This document shows positions 1 to 8,356 of a DNA stretch of 64,000 nucleotides, piece by piece (position 1 is the stretch's first letter; the number at the start of each line of letters is the position of its first letter). Under the pieces are notes generated by a model. The model had not been told where the DNA came from and searched no databases. It saw only the letters and a list, made by a program, of their open reading frames with translations. The position numbers and the translations under genes are program-made. The DNA comes from Pseudomonas chlororaphis (GTDB lineage: Bacteria; Pseudomonadota; Gammaproteobacteria; Pseudomonadales; Pseudomonadaceae), in the NCBI GenBank assembly GCA_001023535.1, contig CP011020.1:372001-436000 (forward strand), read 5' to 3'.

Positions 1-82
1 CGATCAAGGCGAGGTTCGACTGCGAGGAGACCGTTTCAAAGGCCAGCAGGCGTTCGAGGATGGCCAGTACCCGAGGTTTCAT
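1..82 (-). CDS. M20-family deacylase (acetylornithine deacetylase-like), N-terminal fragment
   Basis: Only the first 27 codons are in the window; the gene runs off the left edge. The reading starts MKPRVLAILERLLAFETVS, followed by QSNLALI. The pattern of a short helix, then L-x-F-x-T-V-S and S-N-x-x-L-I, is typical of the amino terminus of ArgE-like M20 metallopeptidases, which hydrolyse N-acyl amino acids. The ATG overlaps the stop of the preceding FAD oxidase gene as ATGA, so it is very probably the last visible member of the same operon. The context suggests removal of an acyl group from an imported or oxidised amino compound, not arginine biosynthesis. The family call rests on a short stretch, so the exact substrate is open. 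Confidence 0.6.
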   Translation of the reverse strand, partial: MKPRVLAILERLLAFETVSSQSNLALI

Positions 83-1233
83 GAGGCCTTGCTCCGTTGC
101 TCGGCGGATGAGGCGAACCGGCGAATGGAAAACGGCTCGATGGAAGTGCTGGTGCTGCCGGTGCTGATCAGTTCGGCCATGACGTCGCCGACGCCCGGGC
201 CGAGCTGGAAGCCGTGGCCGCTGAAGCCGAAAGCATAGAACAGACCGTCGACATTGCCGCTGCGACCCATCACCGGCAAAGCATCCGACAGGTAGCCTTC
301 GATACCGCTCCACACCCGGATGATGTTGAGGTTGTCGATGCCCGGCACCAGGCGCCGCATCTGCTCCAGTTGGTTGAGGATGCTGCGCGGCTCGACGTAG
401 GCCCGGCGGTTGAGCATGTCCGGCTTGCTGCGATATCCCCCGCCAATGATGATGTTGCCCCGCGGGATCTGGCGGAAGTAGATCACCTCTTCGGGGATTT
501 TGGTGTACACGCCGATCACCGTCGGCAAGGCATACGGCACCGGTTCGGTGACGGCCATCTGCGGGCCGTTGGTTTCCAGGGGAACCGGTTCGCCGAATTG
601 CGCCGAGAGCTTCTCGCCCCAGGCACCGGCGGTGATCAGCAACTGCGCGGCGCTGAACTGGCGGCCATCGGTGGTGGTCACGCCAAACCCGTCGCCACTC
701 TTGTGCACGTCGGCCACCTCGGTGCGCTCTTCGATCCGCGCCCCGAGCCGCCGGGCCGCCCGCGCAAACGCAGGTGCCGCCAGGCGGGGGTTGGCATGCC
801 CGTCGTGCGGCGCATAGGAGCCGCCCTTGACATCCTTGCCCAGAAACGGGAAGCGCTCGTGCAGGTCGGCGCCCCGGTAGATCTGCAAATCCAGCTGCGC
901 CGCCTCAGGCGCCGCCGCGTAGGCTTGGAGCTCGGCAATTTCATCCTCGCGATAACACACGCGCATGTGACCGCTGGCGATGAATTCCAGGTCATCGTCG
1001 ATCAACTCCGGCAGGCGCTTCCACAAGGCCCACGAACGGTTCGCCAGTTCCAACTGCCCGAGAAAACGCCCCTGGCGTCGCACATTGCCGAAGTTCACAC
1101 CGCTGGCGTACTGACCGACCTGGTCACGCTCCAGCAGGATCACCGACTGCCCCCGCTGCCGCAGGAAAAACGCCGTGGCCGAGCCCATCAGGCCGCCGCC
1201 GACAATCACCACATCGGCTCGTTGCACCGTCAT
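79..1233 (-). CDS. FAD-dependent oxidase subunit, opine oxidase/HcnC-like
   Basis: A 384-residue flavoprotein of the DAO (glycine/sarcosine oxidase) superfamily. The amino terminus has the dinucleotide fold DVVIVGGGLMGSATAFFLRQ followed by an acidic strand end (LLERD), and the carboxyl part has the G-x-x-G-H-G-F-Q-L-G-P flavin motif. The family strips hydride from secondary or primary amines. Together with the two upstream genes (FAD/NAD plus BFD subunit and 2Fe-2S subunit) it forms the three-part arrangement of nopaline/octopine oxidase, D-hydroxyproline dehydrogenase and hydrogen cyanide synthase. It overlaps both neighbours by ATGA, implying translational coupling. A very similar copy lies at 13067-14251 on the other strand. 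The substrate is not readable from the sequence; the transporter genes argue for an imported opine-like amine over glycine. Confidence 0.88.
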   Translation of the reverse strand: MTVQRADVVIVGGGLMGSATAFFLRQRGQSVILLERDQVGQYASGVNFGNVRRQGRFLGQLELANRSWALWKRLPELIDDDLEFIASGHMRVCYREDEIAELQAYAAAPEAAQLDLQIYRGADLHERFPFLGKDVKGGSYAPHDGHANPRLAAPAFARAARRLGARIEERTEVADVHKSGDGFGVTTTDGRQFSAAQLLITAGAWGEKLSAQFGEPVPLETNGPQMAVTEPVPYALPTVIGVYTKIPEEVIYFRQIPRGNIIIGGGYRSKPDMLNRRAYVEPRSILNQLEQMRRLVPGIDNLNIIRVWSGIEGYLSDALPVMGRSGNVDGLFYAFGFSGHGFQLGPGVGDVMAELISTGSTSTSIEPFSIRRFASSAEQRSKAS

Positions 1234-2606
1234 GGGGTTACCTCCCGGGTCAGCATCGAAAGCGGTTTCACCGGTGCCTGGCCACGTTGGCGCCCCACCT
1301 CCTGCACCGGGATGCCAGCGGCGGCGGCGATCACTTCGGTCCCGGCCTGGGAACAGTAACGACCCTGGCAGCGGCCCATGCCGACCCGGCTGAACGCCTT
1401 GGCCCGGTTCACTTCGCAGGCGCCCTTCTCGCTGACGGTGCGGCGCAACTCGCCGGCGCTGATCATTTCGCAGCGACAGACGATGGCCTCGTCCGGCAAG
1501 GCCCCGGCTTGTTCGGCAGGCCAGGGGAATGCCTCGGCCAGGCCCAGGCGAAACGCATCCATGACCTTGAGCGCACGCTGCTGATCGGCCAGGAGTGTCG
1601 CCTCCACCGGCTGTTGCAGGTCACGGAGCAGCGCCATGGCGACCAAGCGACCGGCATGTTCGGCGGCATCGGCACCGCGGACCTTCGCCCCATCGCCGGC
1701 CGCGTAGACGCCACTGACCGAGGTCCGGCCCTCGGCGTCCGTGTCCAGCCACCATTGACTGCTCGCCTCGTCAAAGCGCAGGCGACAGCCCGCCAGGTCG
1801 GCCAGTTGGGTCTCCGGCCGCAGGTGGTAACCCAGCGCCAGCGCGTCGCATGCCACGGTCAACGTCTCGCCATTTGCGCGGCGCACCCGCACGCCGCTGA
1901 CGCCACGGCTGGCCTCGCCGAGCACGCCGAGGGGAGAAATGCCCAGGTGCACCGGGATCTTCGCCCGATACAGTTGCGCCAGCAGTTTCAGCCCGGTGAA
2001 CAGCAACCCCGGGCGTGCCATGAGCTTGGGCAAGGCCTTGAGTCGATGGCCCAGGGGCGAGGTGTCCAGCACAGCGGCCACCGAGGCCCCGGCTTTCACA
2101 TACTGGCTGGCGACCAGGTACAGCAACGGCCCGCTGCCCATGAACACCACGCGATGGCCGATGGAAACGGCCTGGGCCTTGAGCGCGATCTGCGCCCCGC
2201 CGAGGCTGTAGGTGCCGCCCAGTTGCCAGCCTTCGACCGGCATCAAGCGGTCGGTGGCACCGGTGCAAAGAATCAGGGCGTCGTACTCCACCGTCGAATG
2301 CACGCCCTGGCTGACGCAACACAGCTGGCCCGGCGTCAGGTTCCAGACCAGGGTGTCCGGGCGATAGTCGATCTGCGGGCGCAGGCGGTCGAAGCTGTCG
2401 TGTAAGGCCCTGGCCTTGTCCGCCTCGGTGCCGTACAGCGTCGCGTAGCTGCGGGTGAAGCCTTCGGGCTGGCGGCGATAGATCTGCCCGCCGTCGCGAC
2501 GATTTTCGTCGATCAGGATCGGCCTGAAGCCCGCCGCCACCAGGGTCTCGGCGCACCGCACGCCAGCCGGGCCCGCGCCGACGATGGCAATTCGATGAGT
2601 GTTCAT
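1230..2606 (-). CDS. FAD/NAD(P)-binding oxidoreductase with BFD-type 2Fe-2S domain, opine oxidase/HcnB-like
   Basis: A 458-residue subunit. It begins with IAIVGAGPAGVRCAETL, a Rossmann FAD motif, has a second nucleotide-binding GXGXXG-like segment near residue 155 (VVFMGSGPLLYL) and a flavin-contacting GDGA motif (VYAAGDGAKVRG). The carboxyl third carries a bacterioferritin-associated ferredoxin-like cluster domain with C-R-C followed about 40 residues later by G-R-C-Q-G-R-Y-C. This is the architecture of OoxA/HcnB subunits. An ATG 15 bases further upstream is possible, but the chosen start forms the same ATGA overlap with the 2Fe-2S gene as seen elsewhere in the operon. It should pass electrons between the FAD oxidase subunit and the small ferredoxin subunit. 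Confidence 0.88.
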   Translation of the reverse strand: MNTHRIAIVGAGPAGVRCAETLVAAGFRPILIDENRRDGGQIYRRQPEGFTRSYATLYGTEADKARALHDSFDRLRPQIDYRPDTLVWNLTPGQLCCVSQGVHSTVEYDALILCTGATDRLMPVEGWQLGGTYSLGGAQIALKAQAVSIGHRVVFMGSGPLLYLVASQYVKAGASVAAVLDTSPLGHRLKALPKLMARPGLLFTGLKLLAQLYRAKIPVHLGISPLGVLGEASRGVSGVRVRRANGETLTVACDALALGYHLRPETQLADLAGCRLRFDEASSQWWLDTDAEGRTSVSGVYAAGDGAKVRGADAAEHAGRLVAMALLRDLQQPVEATLLADQQRALKVMDAFRLGLAEAFPWPAEQAGALPDEAIVCRCEMISAGELRRTVSEKGACEVNRAKAFSRVGMGRCQGRYCSQAGTEVIAAAAGIPVQEVGRQRGQAPVKPLSMLTREVTP

Positions 2607-2911
2607 CCGCGCAGTGGCCATATCGCCTCCGGTTGCCGGGTGATGATGTCCAGTCCTTCGCGCACTTCATTGGAACAAGCGCGCAGGCGCTCGCCGCCGC
2701 GGGTCCAGACCCAGCAATCCTGGCAGGCGCCCATCAGGCAGAAGCCGGCGCGACTGCCGGGGTCGAACTCCGACTGGCGCAGCGCCGGGCCATGGGTCAA
2801 CAGCGCGACCATCAGCGTGTCGCCCTGCAACGCCTCGATGGGTTCGCCATCGACCTTCAATCGGACAACGGGCCGGCCCTGTTCGGCCAACCTCACAAAA
2901 CGCGCGTTCAT
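2603..2911 (-). CDS. Small (2Fe-2S)-binding subunit, HcnA/opine oxidase gamma-like
   Basis: A 102-residue ferredoxin-type subunit. The cluster motif is visible as G-F-C-L-M-G-A-C-Q-D-C, with a further cysteine in LRACSNEV, matching the plant-type 2Fe-2S loop C-x4-C-x2-C plus a distant fourth cysteine. Proteins of this size and motif are the third subunit of the oxidase encoded next to it. The start MNARFVRL forms an ATGA overlap with the end of the ABC ATPase gene. A longer open frame continues upstream, but there it is antisense-like sequence inside the ATPase gene and has no family resemblance. Confidence 0.85.
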   Translation of the reverse strand: MNARFVRLAEQGRPVVRLKVDGEPIEALQGDTLMVALLTHGPALRQSEFDPGSRAGFCLMGACQDCWVWTRGGERLRACSNEVREGLDIITRQPEAIWPLRG

Positions 2912-4752
2912 GCGTAGGCTCCCACGATCATGCTGTTTGAATCCTGTTGGGTCTTGAGCAGCTCGCCGCTGTCGTGATGACAGAGCACTTCGCTGCCGCC
3001 GTCGATGATTCGTCGCGGTGGCGCGGTGCGATTGCACACGCCATCGACCCGCACCGGGCAACGTTCGAGAAAGGTGCACAACCCCGGCACATCGGCCCTC
3101 GGCCCCAGGGCGGGCAGCGAGCCGCAAGTCGTGGCGCCGCAGCTTTCCAGCCAGCCCTGGCGCATTTCTGGCACCGAATGGATCAACAGGTCGGTGTAGG
3201 GATGGAACGGCGCCTGGGCGAAGGCTTGCCGCGCACCGGCCTGGACCTTGTAGCCGCTGTACATCACCACGATGTCGTCGCACAGCGCCCGCACCGTGGA
3301 GATGTCATGGCTGATGAACAGGTAGGAAACCCCCAATTGCTGGCGCAGGTCGCGCAGCAGTTCGAGGATCGCCGCGCCGACCACGGTGTCGAGGGCCGAG
3401 GTCACTTCATCGCACAGGATCAGGTCCGGCTTGGCCGCCAGCGCCCGGGCCAGGTTGACGCGCTGTTTCTGCCCGCCGGAAAGCTCGCCGGGGCGGCGTT
3501 CGGCCAAGTCCCGCGGCAGGCGTACCAGGTCCAGCAGCTCACCGATACGCTCACGCAGGGCCGCGCCCTTGAGGCCGAAATACATCTTCAGCGGCCGGCC
3601 CAGGATGGTGCTGATGCTGTGCATCGGATTGAGCGCGGTGTCGGCGTTCTGGAACACCATCTGGATCCGTCGGAACTGCTCATCGGTGCGCTCGGACAGG
3701 CTGCCACCCAAGGGGTGCCCGTCGAACGCCAGCCCGCCGACCGCCGGGGTCAGCAACCCCGCCACCACCCGCGCCAGGGTCGACTTGCCCGAACCCGACT
3801 CACCGATCACACCGATGGCCTGGCCCCGGCGCACCGTCAGGTCGATGTCCTCCAGGACGCGGATCGTCGGCATGCCGCGCGCATCCTTGTTGCCGTAGCC
3901 GGCGGTCAAGCCCTGGATGGTCAGCAGCGGCGTGTCTTGCGCCACGCCGCACGGCGGGCGCAGGGTCGTGTCCGGTCGCGCCGCCGCCAACAGGCTGCGG
4001 GTGTAGGCGTGGGCCGGGCCCTTGAGCAACGGCGCGGTGGCGCTCTGCTCGAAGATCTGCCCGCCGTTGAGCACCACGATCTGGTCGGCCATCTGGGCCA
4101 CGACGGCCAGGTCGTGGGACACGTAGACCGCCGTGGCGCCACGCTCACGCACCACGCGCTTGAAGGCACGCAACACATCGATCTGGGTGGTCACGTCCAG
4201 GGCGGTGGTCGGCTCGTCGAGCACCACCAGCAGCGGGTCGCTGATCAGCGCCATGGCCGCCATGACCCGCTGCAATTGCCCGCCGGACACTTGATGAGGA
4301 TAGCGGCGGCCGATGCGTTCGGGGTTCGGCAACGCCAGGTCGCGAAACAACTCCATGGCCTTGGCTTCCAGCGTGGCCCGACTGCCCAGGCCATGGATCA
4401 GTGCCCCTTCCACCACTTGGTCGATCAACCTCTTGGCCGGGTTGAACGCCGCCGCGGCGCTTTGGGCGATGTACGAGACTCGGTTGCCACGCAAGCCCTG
4501 CAACTCGCTTTCGCTCAATGCGAGCATGTCGTGCTCGCCGATCTGCACCACCCCACCCGCCAGGCGACAGCCGCGCCGGGCGTAGCCGAGCAGCGCCAGG
4601 GCGATGGTGGTCTTGCCGGAGCCGGACTCGCCGATCAGGGCCAGCACCTCGCCTTTTTCCAGGGCGAAGCTCACGCCCTTGACGATCTCCACGTCACCGC
4701 GCTCGCCACTGGCGACCACCCGCAGGTTGTCGACTCGGATCAATTCACTCAT
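2908..4752 (-). CDS. Fused dual ATPase of a peptide/opine ABC importer (DppD-DppF-like)
   Basis: A 614-residue protein with two complete ABC ATPase modules in one chain. Module one has Walker A GESGSGKTT near residue 41, signature SGGQLQR and Walker B LVVLDEP; module two repeats these as GESGSGKST, SGGQKQR and LILCDEV. The tail has the cysteine-rich oligopeptide/dipeptide type ending (CTFLERCPVR). It energises the two permeases encoded just upstream. The start MSELIRVDN was preferred because GGAGG sits about 8 bases upstream and it follows the stop of the permease gene by one base; an extra upstream Met has no such support. Fusion of the D and F subunits is common in importers of this family that serve dedicated catabolic operons. 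Confidence 0.92.
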   Translation of the reverse strand: MSELIRVDNLRVVASGERGDVEIVKGVSFALEKGEVLALIGESGSGKTTIALALLGYARRGCRLAGGVVQIGEHDMLALSESELQGLRGNRVSYIAQSAAAAFNPAKRLIDQVVEGALIHGLGSRATLEAKAMELFRDLALPNPERIGRRYPHQVSGGQLQRVMAAMALISDPLLVVLDEPTTALDVTTQIDVLRAFKRVVRERGATAVYVSHDLAVVAQMADQIVVLNGGQIFEQSATAPLLKGPAHAYTRSLLAAARPDTTLRPPCGVAQDTPLLTIQGLTAGYGNKDARGMPTIRVLEDIDLTVRRGQAIGVIGESGSGKSTLARVVAGLLTPAVGGLAFDGHPLGGSLSERTDEQFRRIQMVFQNADTALNPMHSISTILGRPLKMYFGLKGAALRERIGELLDLVRLPRDLAERRPGELSGGQKQRVNLARALAAKPDLILCDEVTSALDTVVGAAILELLRDLRQQLGVSYLFISHDISTVRALCDDIVVMYSGYKVQAGARQAFAQAPFHPYTDLLIHSVPEMRQGWLESCGATTCGSLPALGPRADVPGLCTFLERCPVRVDGVCNRTAPPRRIIDGGSEVLCHHDSGELLKTQQDSNSMIVGAYA

Positions 4753-4753
4753 A

Positions 4754-5629
4754 TCAATGGCCTCCCGAACGTCGATTGCGCCGTGACGACAGGCGATCGA
4801 TAAACAGATTGACGCCAATGGTCAGGGTGCCGATGGCCAACGCCGGGATCACGATGGCCGGTGCGCCCTGGTTGAGGCCACCGATGTTCTCGCGCACCAG
4901 CGATCCCAGGTCGGCGTCCGGCGGTTGCACGCCGAGGCCGAGGAAACTCATGCCGCTGAGCAGCAGGACGATGAAGCCAAAGCGCAACCCCAGGTCAGCC
5001 AGCACCGGGTTGAGCATGTTCGGCAGAATTTCCACACAGGCGACGTACAGCCGCCGCTCGCCCCGGGTGCGGGCCACTTGCACGTACTCCAGCGCCTCGA
5101 TATTCACCGCCATGCTGCGGGCGATGCGAAACGCGCCCGGCGTGTAGCTCAGCACCGCCGTGCACACCAGCAGCGTCACCGACGAACCGAAGGCCGAGAC
5201 CATGATCAGCGCCAGCATCTTGCTCGGGATCGAAATGAAGGCGTCCATCAGCCGACTGATCAGTTCATCCAGCCACTTGGGCGAGACCACTGACAGCAGC
5301 GCGCAACTGGTGCCGAGCCCACTGGCCAGGACCGCCGCTACCAGCGCCAGGCCCACCGTGAGGCGCGCCCCCACGAGAATGCGGCTGAGCATGTCGCGCC
5401 CCAGGTAATCGGTGCCCAGCGGGTAGGCCGCGCTGAAACTGTCGAAGATATTGTCAGAGACCACTTCGCCCACCGGGTGCGGTGCCAGCCAGGGGCCGAA
5501 GATCGCCACCAGCAGCCAGGCCGCGCACATCACGGCGCCGATCAGCCCCAGCCAGGACGAACCGTGAGCGTCCTTGCCCAATGCCAGTGCGACCGCCGCC
5601 GTCGGGGATTTCACAATGGGATTGTTCAT
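4754..5629 (-). CDS. ABC importer permease, DppC/OppC-like
   Basis: A 291-residue membrane protein of the binding-protein-dependent permease family. It has an amino-terminal membrane anchor (LIGAVMCAAWLLVAIFGPWL), the GTDYLGRDMLSRI motif that marks DppC-type permeases, and an EAA-like loop (EALEYVQVARTRG). It forms a heterodimer with the DppB-like permease encoded upstream. The start MNNPIVKSP overlaps the upstream stop as ATGA, supporting it over a Met 36 bases earlier. Confidence 0.92.
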   Translation of the reverse strand: MNNPIVKSPTAAVALALGKDAHGSSWLGLIGAVMCAAWLLVAIFGPWLAPHPVGEVVSDNIFDSFSAAYPLGTDYLGRDMLSRILVGARLTVGLALVAAVLASGLGTSCALLSVVSPKWLDELISRLMDAFISIPSKMLALIMVSAFGSSVTLLVCTAVLSYTPGAFRIARSMAVNIEALEYVQVARTRGERRLYVACVEILPNMLNPVLADLGLRFGFIVLLLSGMSFLGLGVQPPDADLGSLVRENIGGLNQGAPAIVIPALAIGTLTIGVNLFIDRLSSRRNRRSGGH

Positions 5630-6582
5630 TGGTTTCTCAGCCTCGGATTGGAAAGGATCGCGCACAGATCGGCAATCAGCACCAACATCAGGTACGCCGT
5701 GCAGAACAGCATGGTGCAGGCCTGGACCAGCGCCATGTCACGGTTGGTCACCGCATCGACCATCAGGCTGGCAATGCCGGGGTAGTTGAAAATCGTCTCG
5801 ACGATCACCACCCCGCCCAGCAGATAGGAGAGGCTCAAGGCGATGGCGTTGGCGATCGGTCCAATCGCGTTGGGCAAGGCATGCCGCAACACCACCCGCA
5901 CCGCACTCACGCCCTTGAGGCGGGCCATTTCCACGTAGGGGCTGTCCAATTGATCGATCACCGCGGCCCGGGTCATGCGCGCCATCTGCGCAACGATCAC
6001 GCAGCACAGCGTCATCACCGGCAAGGCGTAGGTGCGCATGAACTGCCACGGCGAGGTGATTTCACTGGCGTAGGACAGCGCCGAAAGCCAACCCAGGTTC
6101 ACCGCGAAAATCAGCACCGCCAGGGTCGCGACCAGGAACTCCGGCACCGCCACCATCATCAGGGTTAAGAAGCTCATGAAACCGTCGACGCGGCCACCAC
6201 GCCACATCGCCGAGCCAATGCCCAGGATCAATGCCACGGGCACCGAGACCAGCGCCGTGGTGGCCGCCAGCATCAGCGTGTTGGGCACCCTGCCTGCCAT
6301 CAGCTCGGTGACCGGCACGGCATTGGAGACCGACACGCCGAGGTCGCCACTGAGCAGGCTCGTCAACCAGTGCAGGTAGCGCAGCACACCCGGCTGATCG
6401 AGGCCCATCTTCACCCGCAGCGCCGCGACCTGCTCCGGCGTGGCGAACTGTCCAAGGGCCTGTTGCGCCGCGTCTCCCGGCAACACCGCCGTGATGGCGA
6501 ACACCACCATCGAGACGATCAACAGCGTCACGATCGCGGCGCCTGCGCGCCGGCCGATCAGCCACAGTGTGCTGCTATTCAT
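5626..6582 (-). CDS. ABC importer permease, DppB/OppB-like
   Basis: A 318-residue integral membrane protein with six predicted segments. The first segment (AAIVTLLIVSMVVFAITAVLPG) ends in the LPGD motif typical of DppB. A permease loop reads LDSPYVEMARLKGVS. The start MNSSTLWL is chosen for the purine-rich GGAGGG about seven bases upstream. It is the first permease after the binding-protein gene, 45 bases downstream of it, in the expected order A-B-C-DF. Confidence 0.92.
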   Translation of the reverse strand: MNSSTLWLIGRRAGAAIVTLLIVSMVVFAITAVLPGDAAQQALGQFATPEQVAALRVKMGLDQPGVLRYLHWLTSLLSGDLGVSVSNAVPVTELMAGRVPNTLMLAATTALVSVPVALILGIGSAMWRGGRVDGFMSFLTLMMVAVPEFLVATLAVLIFAVNLGWLSALSYASEITSPWQFMRTYALPVMTLCCVIVAQMARMTRAAVIDQLDSPYVEMARLKGVSAVRVVLRHALPNAIGPIANAIALSLSYLLGGVVIVETIFNYPGIASLMVDAVTNRDMALVQACTMLFCTAYLMLVLIADLCAILSNPRLRNQ

Positions 6583-6627
6583 CACCCTGCCCTCCTGCCC
6601 GGTCACCCGGCCGATACCCGACGCTCA

Positions 6628-8271
6628 TCAGGCGTCCAGCCAGACTTGCTCGGCGAACATGTAACCCATGAAACCGCCCAGCGGGTTGGTGCCATAGCCC
6701 TTGACGCGCTGGTCGACGCCGTCGATGTTGCTGATGAACACCGGAATGCCGATGCCGCTGTGGTCGTGCACCAGGGTCTGCATGTCGGCGTACATCTTGC
6801 CGCGCTTGGCCTCGTCGGTTTCCCCCCGGGCCTGCACCAACAGTTGGTCGAACTGCGGGTTCTTCCAACCGGACTCGTTCCACGGCGCCAAGGACTGGAA
6901 GAACTGCGAAAACAGCATGTCGGCGTTGGGACGCGGGTTGATGTTGCCGAAACTCAGCGGGTGCTTGGCCCAGTGGTTGGACCAGTAGCCATCGCTCGGC
7001 AGGCGGTTGACGTTGAGCTTGAGCCCGGCTTCCTTGGCCGATTGCTGCAACAGCACGGCCACGTCCACCGAACCGGTGGCGGCCGGCGAGCACATCAACG
7101 GCATGCTGATGCTTTCCATGCCGGCCTTCTTGAGCAGGAACCTGGCCTTCTCCGGGTCGTAGACCCGCTGAGGCAGGTCGGCGTTGTAGAACCGTGCGCC
7201 GGGGGCGATGGGGTGGTCGTTGCCGACCCGGGCGAAGCCACGGAAGATCGCCGACTTGACCTGCTCGCGGTCCAGCAGCAGTTTCAGCGCCTCGGTGAAC
7301 TCGGCGCTCTGGCCGGGCATCTGGTCCTGGCGAATGATCAGGTCGGTGTAGTTGCCCGACGGGGAATCCACCACACGATGGCCGCTGCTGTCCTTGATCC
7401 GCGTGGTCGAACGCGGGTTGACCTCGTTGATGATCTGCACGTCGCCCGACAGCAGCGCGTTGACCCGCGACGGCTCGTCGCCGATGCCGATGAATTCGAT
7501 CTCGTCCAGGTACGGCAGGCCGGGTTTCCAGTAGCCGGTGTTGCGTACACCGATCGAACGCACCCCAGGCTTGAATTCCTTGACCTTGTACGGCCCGGTC
7601 CCGATGCCCTGGTTGAAGTCGCTGGTGCCCTCCGGGACGATCAGCAGGTGAGAAACGGCGAGGATCGACGGCAGTTCGGCATTCGGGCCGCTCAGGCGGA
7701 TCTGCACCTCGTGGGTGCCGGTGGCCTTGACCTCGGCGAACTGCTCCGCCAGCGACATGACCTTGGAACCGGTGATCGGGTCTTTGTGGCGCATCAGCGA
7801 ATACACCACATCGGCAGCGGTCAGCCCCTTGCCGTTGTGGAACGTCACTTCCTTGCGCAGGGTGACGACCCAGAGCGTGGCATCGGTGGTGTCGATGCGT
7901 TCGGCCAGCTCCAGTTGCGGCACCATGTGGCTGTCGAAACGGGTCAGGCCGTTGTAGAACATGTAGTGACGTACGTAGTCGGTGGACGACGAGCCTTTGG
8001 CCGGGTCCAGGGTATCGGCGGTCGAGCTGGAGATGCCCGCGACGCGGATACGCCCGCCGGGCTTGCCTTTGCCGGGGTTGGCCTGTTCATCGGCGAACAA
8101 CTTGCCAGCGGCGCCGAACAGGCTGCCGGCCCCCGCTGCCGCGACACCCGCCAGCCCCAGCATCTGCAAGGCGTGGCGACGCGACATGCCGCGGTTGAGC
8201 CCTTCGAAAACACGCAGACTTTCTGTGCCGGTAATCAACTGGCTGTCGATGCTGTTCTTATTGTCAGTCAT
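6628..8271 (-). CDS. Tat-exported ABC substrate-binding protein, family 5 (DppA/OppA-like)
   Basis: A 547-residue periplasmic solute-binding protein. The amino terminus carries a twin-arginine motif (MSRRHALQMLG) about 30 residues in, followed by a hydrophobic AGVAAAGAGSLFGAAGKLFA stretch, so it is probably exported folded by the Tat system. The mature part has family 5 features: a LDPAKGSSSTDYVRHYMFYNG-type opening, VTFHNGKGLTAADVVYSL, and a GTGPYKVKEF motif. Family members bind peptides, opines, nickel complexes or glutathione. An open frame extends well upstream of this start but overlaps unrelated sequence. A GGAAAGG element precedes the chosen ATG. Its ligand presumably feeds the oxidase encoded downstream. 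Confidence 0.92.
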   Translation of the reverse strand: MTDNKNSIDSQLITGTESLRVFEGLNRGMSRRHALQMLGLAGVAAAGAGSLFGAAGKLFADEQANPGKGKPGGRIRVAGISSSTADTLDPAKGSSSTDYVRHYMFYNGLTRFDSHMVPQLELAERIDTTDATLWVVTLRKEVTFHNGKGLTAADVVYSLMRHKDPITGSKVMSLAEQFAEVKATGTHEVQIRLSGPNAELPSILAVSHLLIVPEGTSDFNQGIGTGPYKVKEFKPGVRSIGVRNTGYWKPGLPYLDEIEFIGIGDEPSRVNALLSGDVQIINEVNPRSTTRIKDSSGHRVVDSPSGNYTDLIIRQDQMPGQSAEFTEALKLLLDREQVKSAIFRGFARVGNDHPIAPGARFYNADLPQRVYDPEKARFLLKKAGMESISMPLMCSPAATGSVDVAVLLQQSAKEAGLKLNVNRLPSDGYWSNHWAKHPLSFGNINPRPNADMLFSQFFQSLAPWNESGWKNPQFDQLLVQARGETDEAKRGKMYADMQTLVHDHSGIGIPVFISNIDGVDQRVKGYGTNPLGGFMGYMFAEQVWLDA

Positions 8272-8356
8272 GTCAGTTCTACCTTTCCAAGTGATAAGGG
8301 CTCGGTTGCGCACGGTTGACGCAACGTGAATGGAACGCCAAGCAACTTCATGAAAC

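Noticed and set aside
79..2911. Hydrogen cyanide synthase hcnABC
   Set aside because: The three-part layout is the same, but gene order is reversed within a larger transporter operon and the sequences look like the opine-oxidase branch; no HCN locus context is seen.
2947..4803. A 618-codon open frame on the plus strand
   Set aside because: It is antisense to the fused ABC ATPase, whose motifs are complete; the product is rich in His, Gln and Arg, a sign of a GC-rich shadow frame.
6370..8319. A 649-codon open frame on the plus strand
   Set aside because: Antisense to the binding-protein and permease genes, with no family motifs and shadow-like composition.
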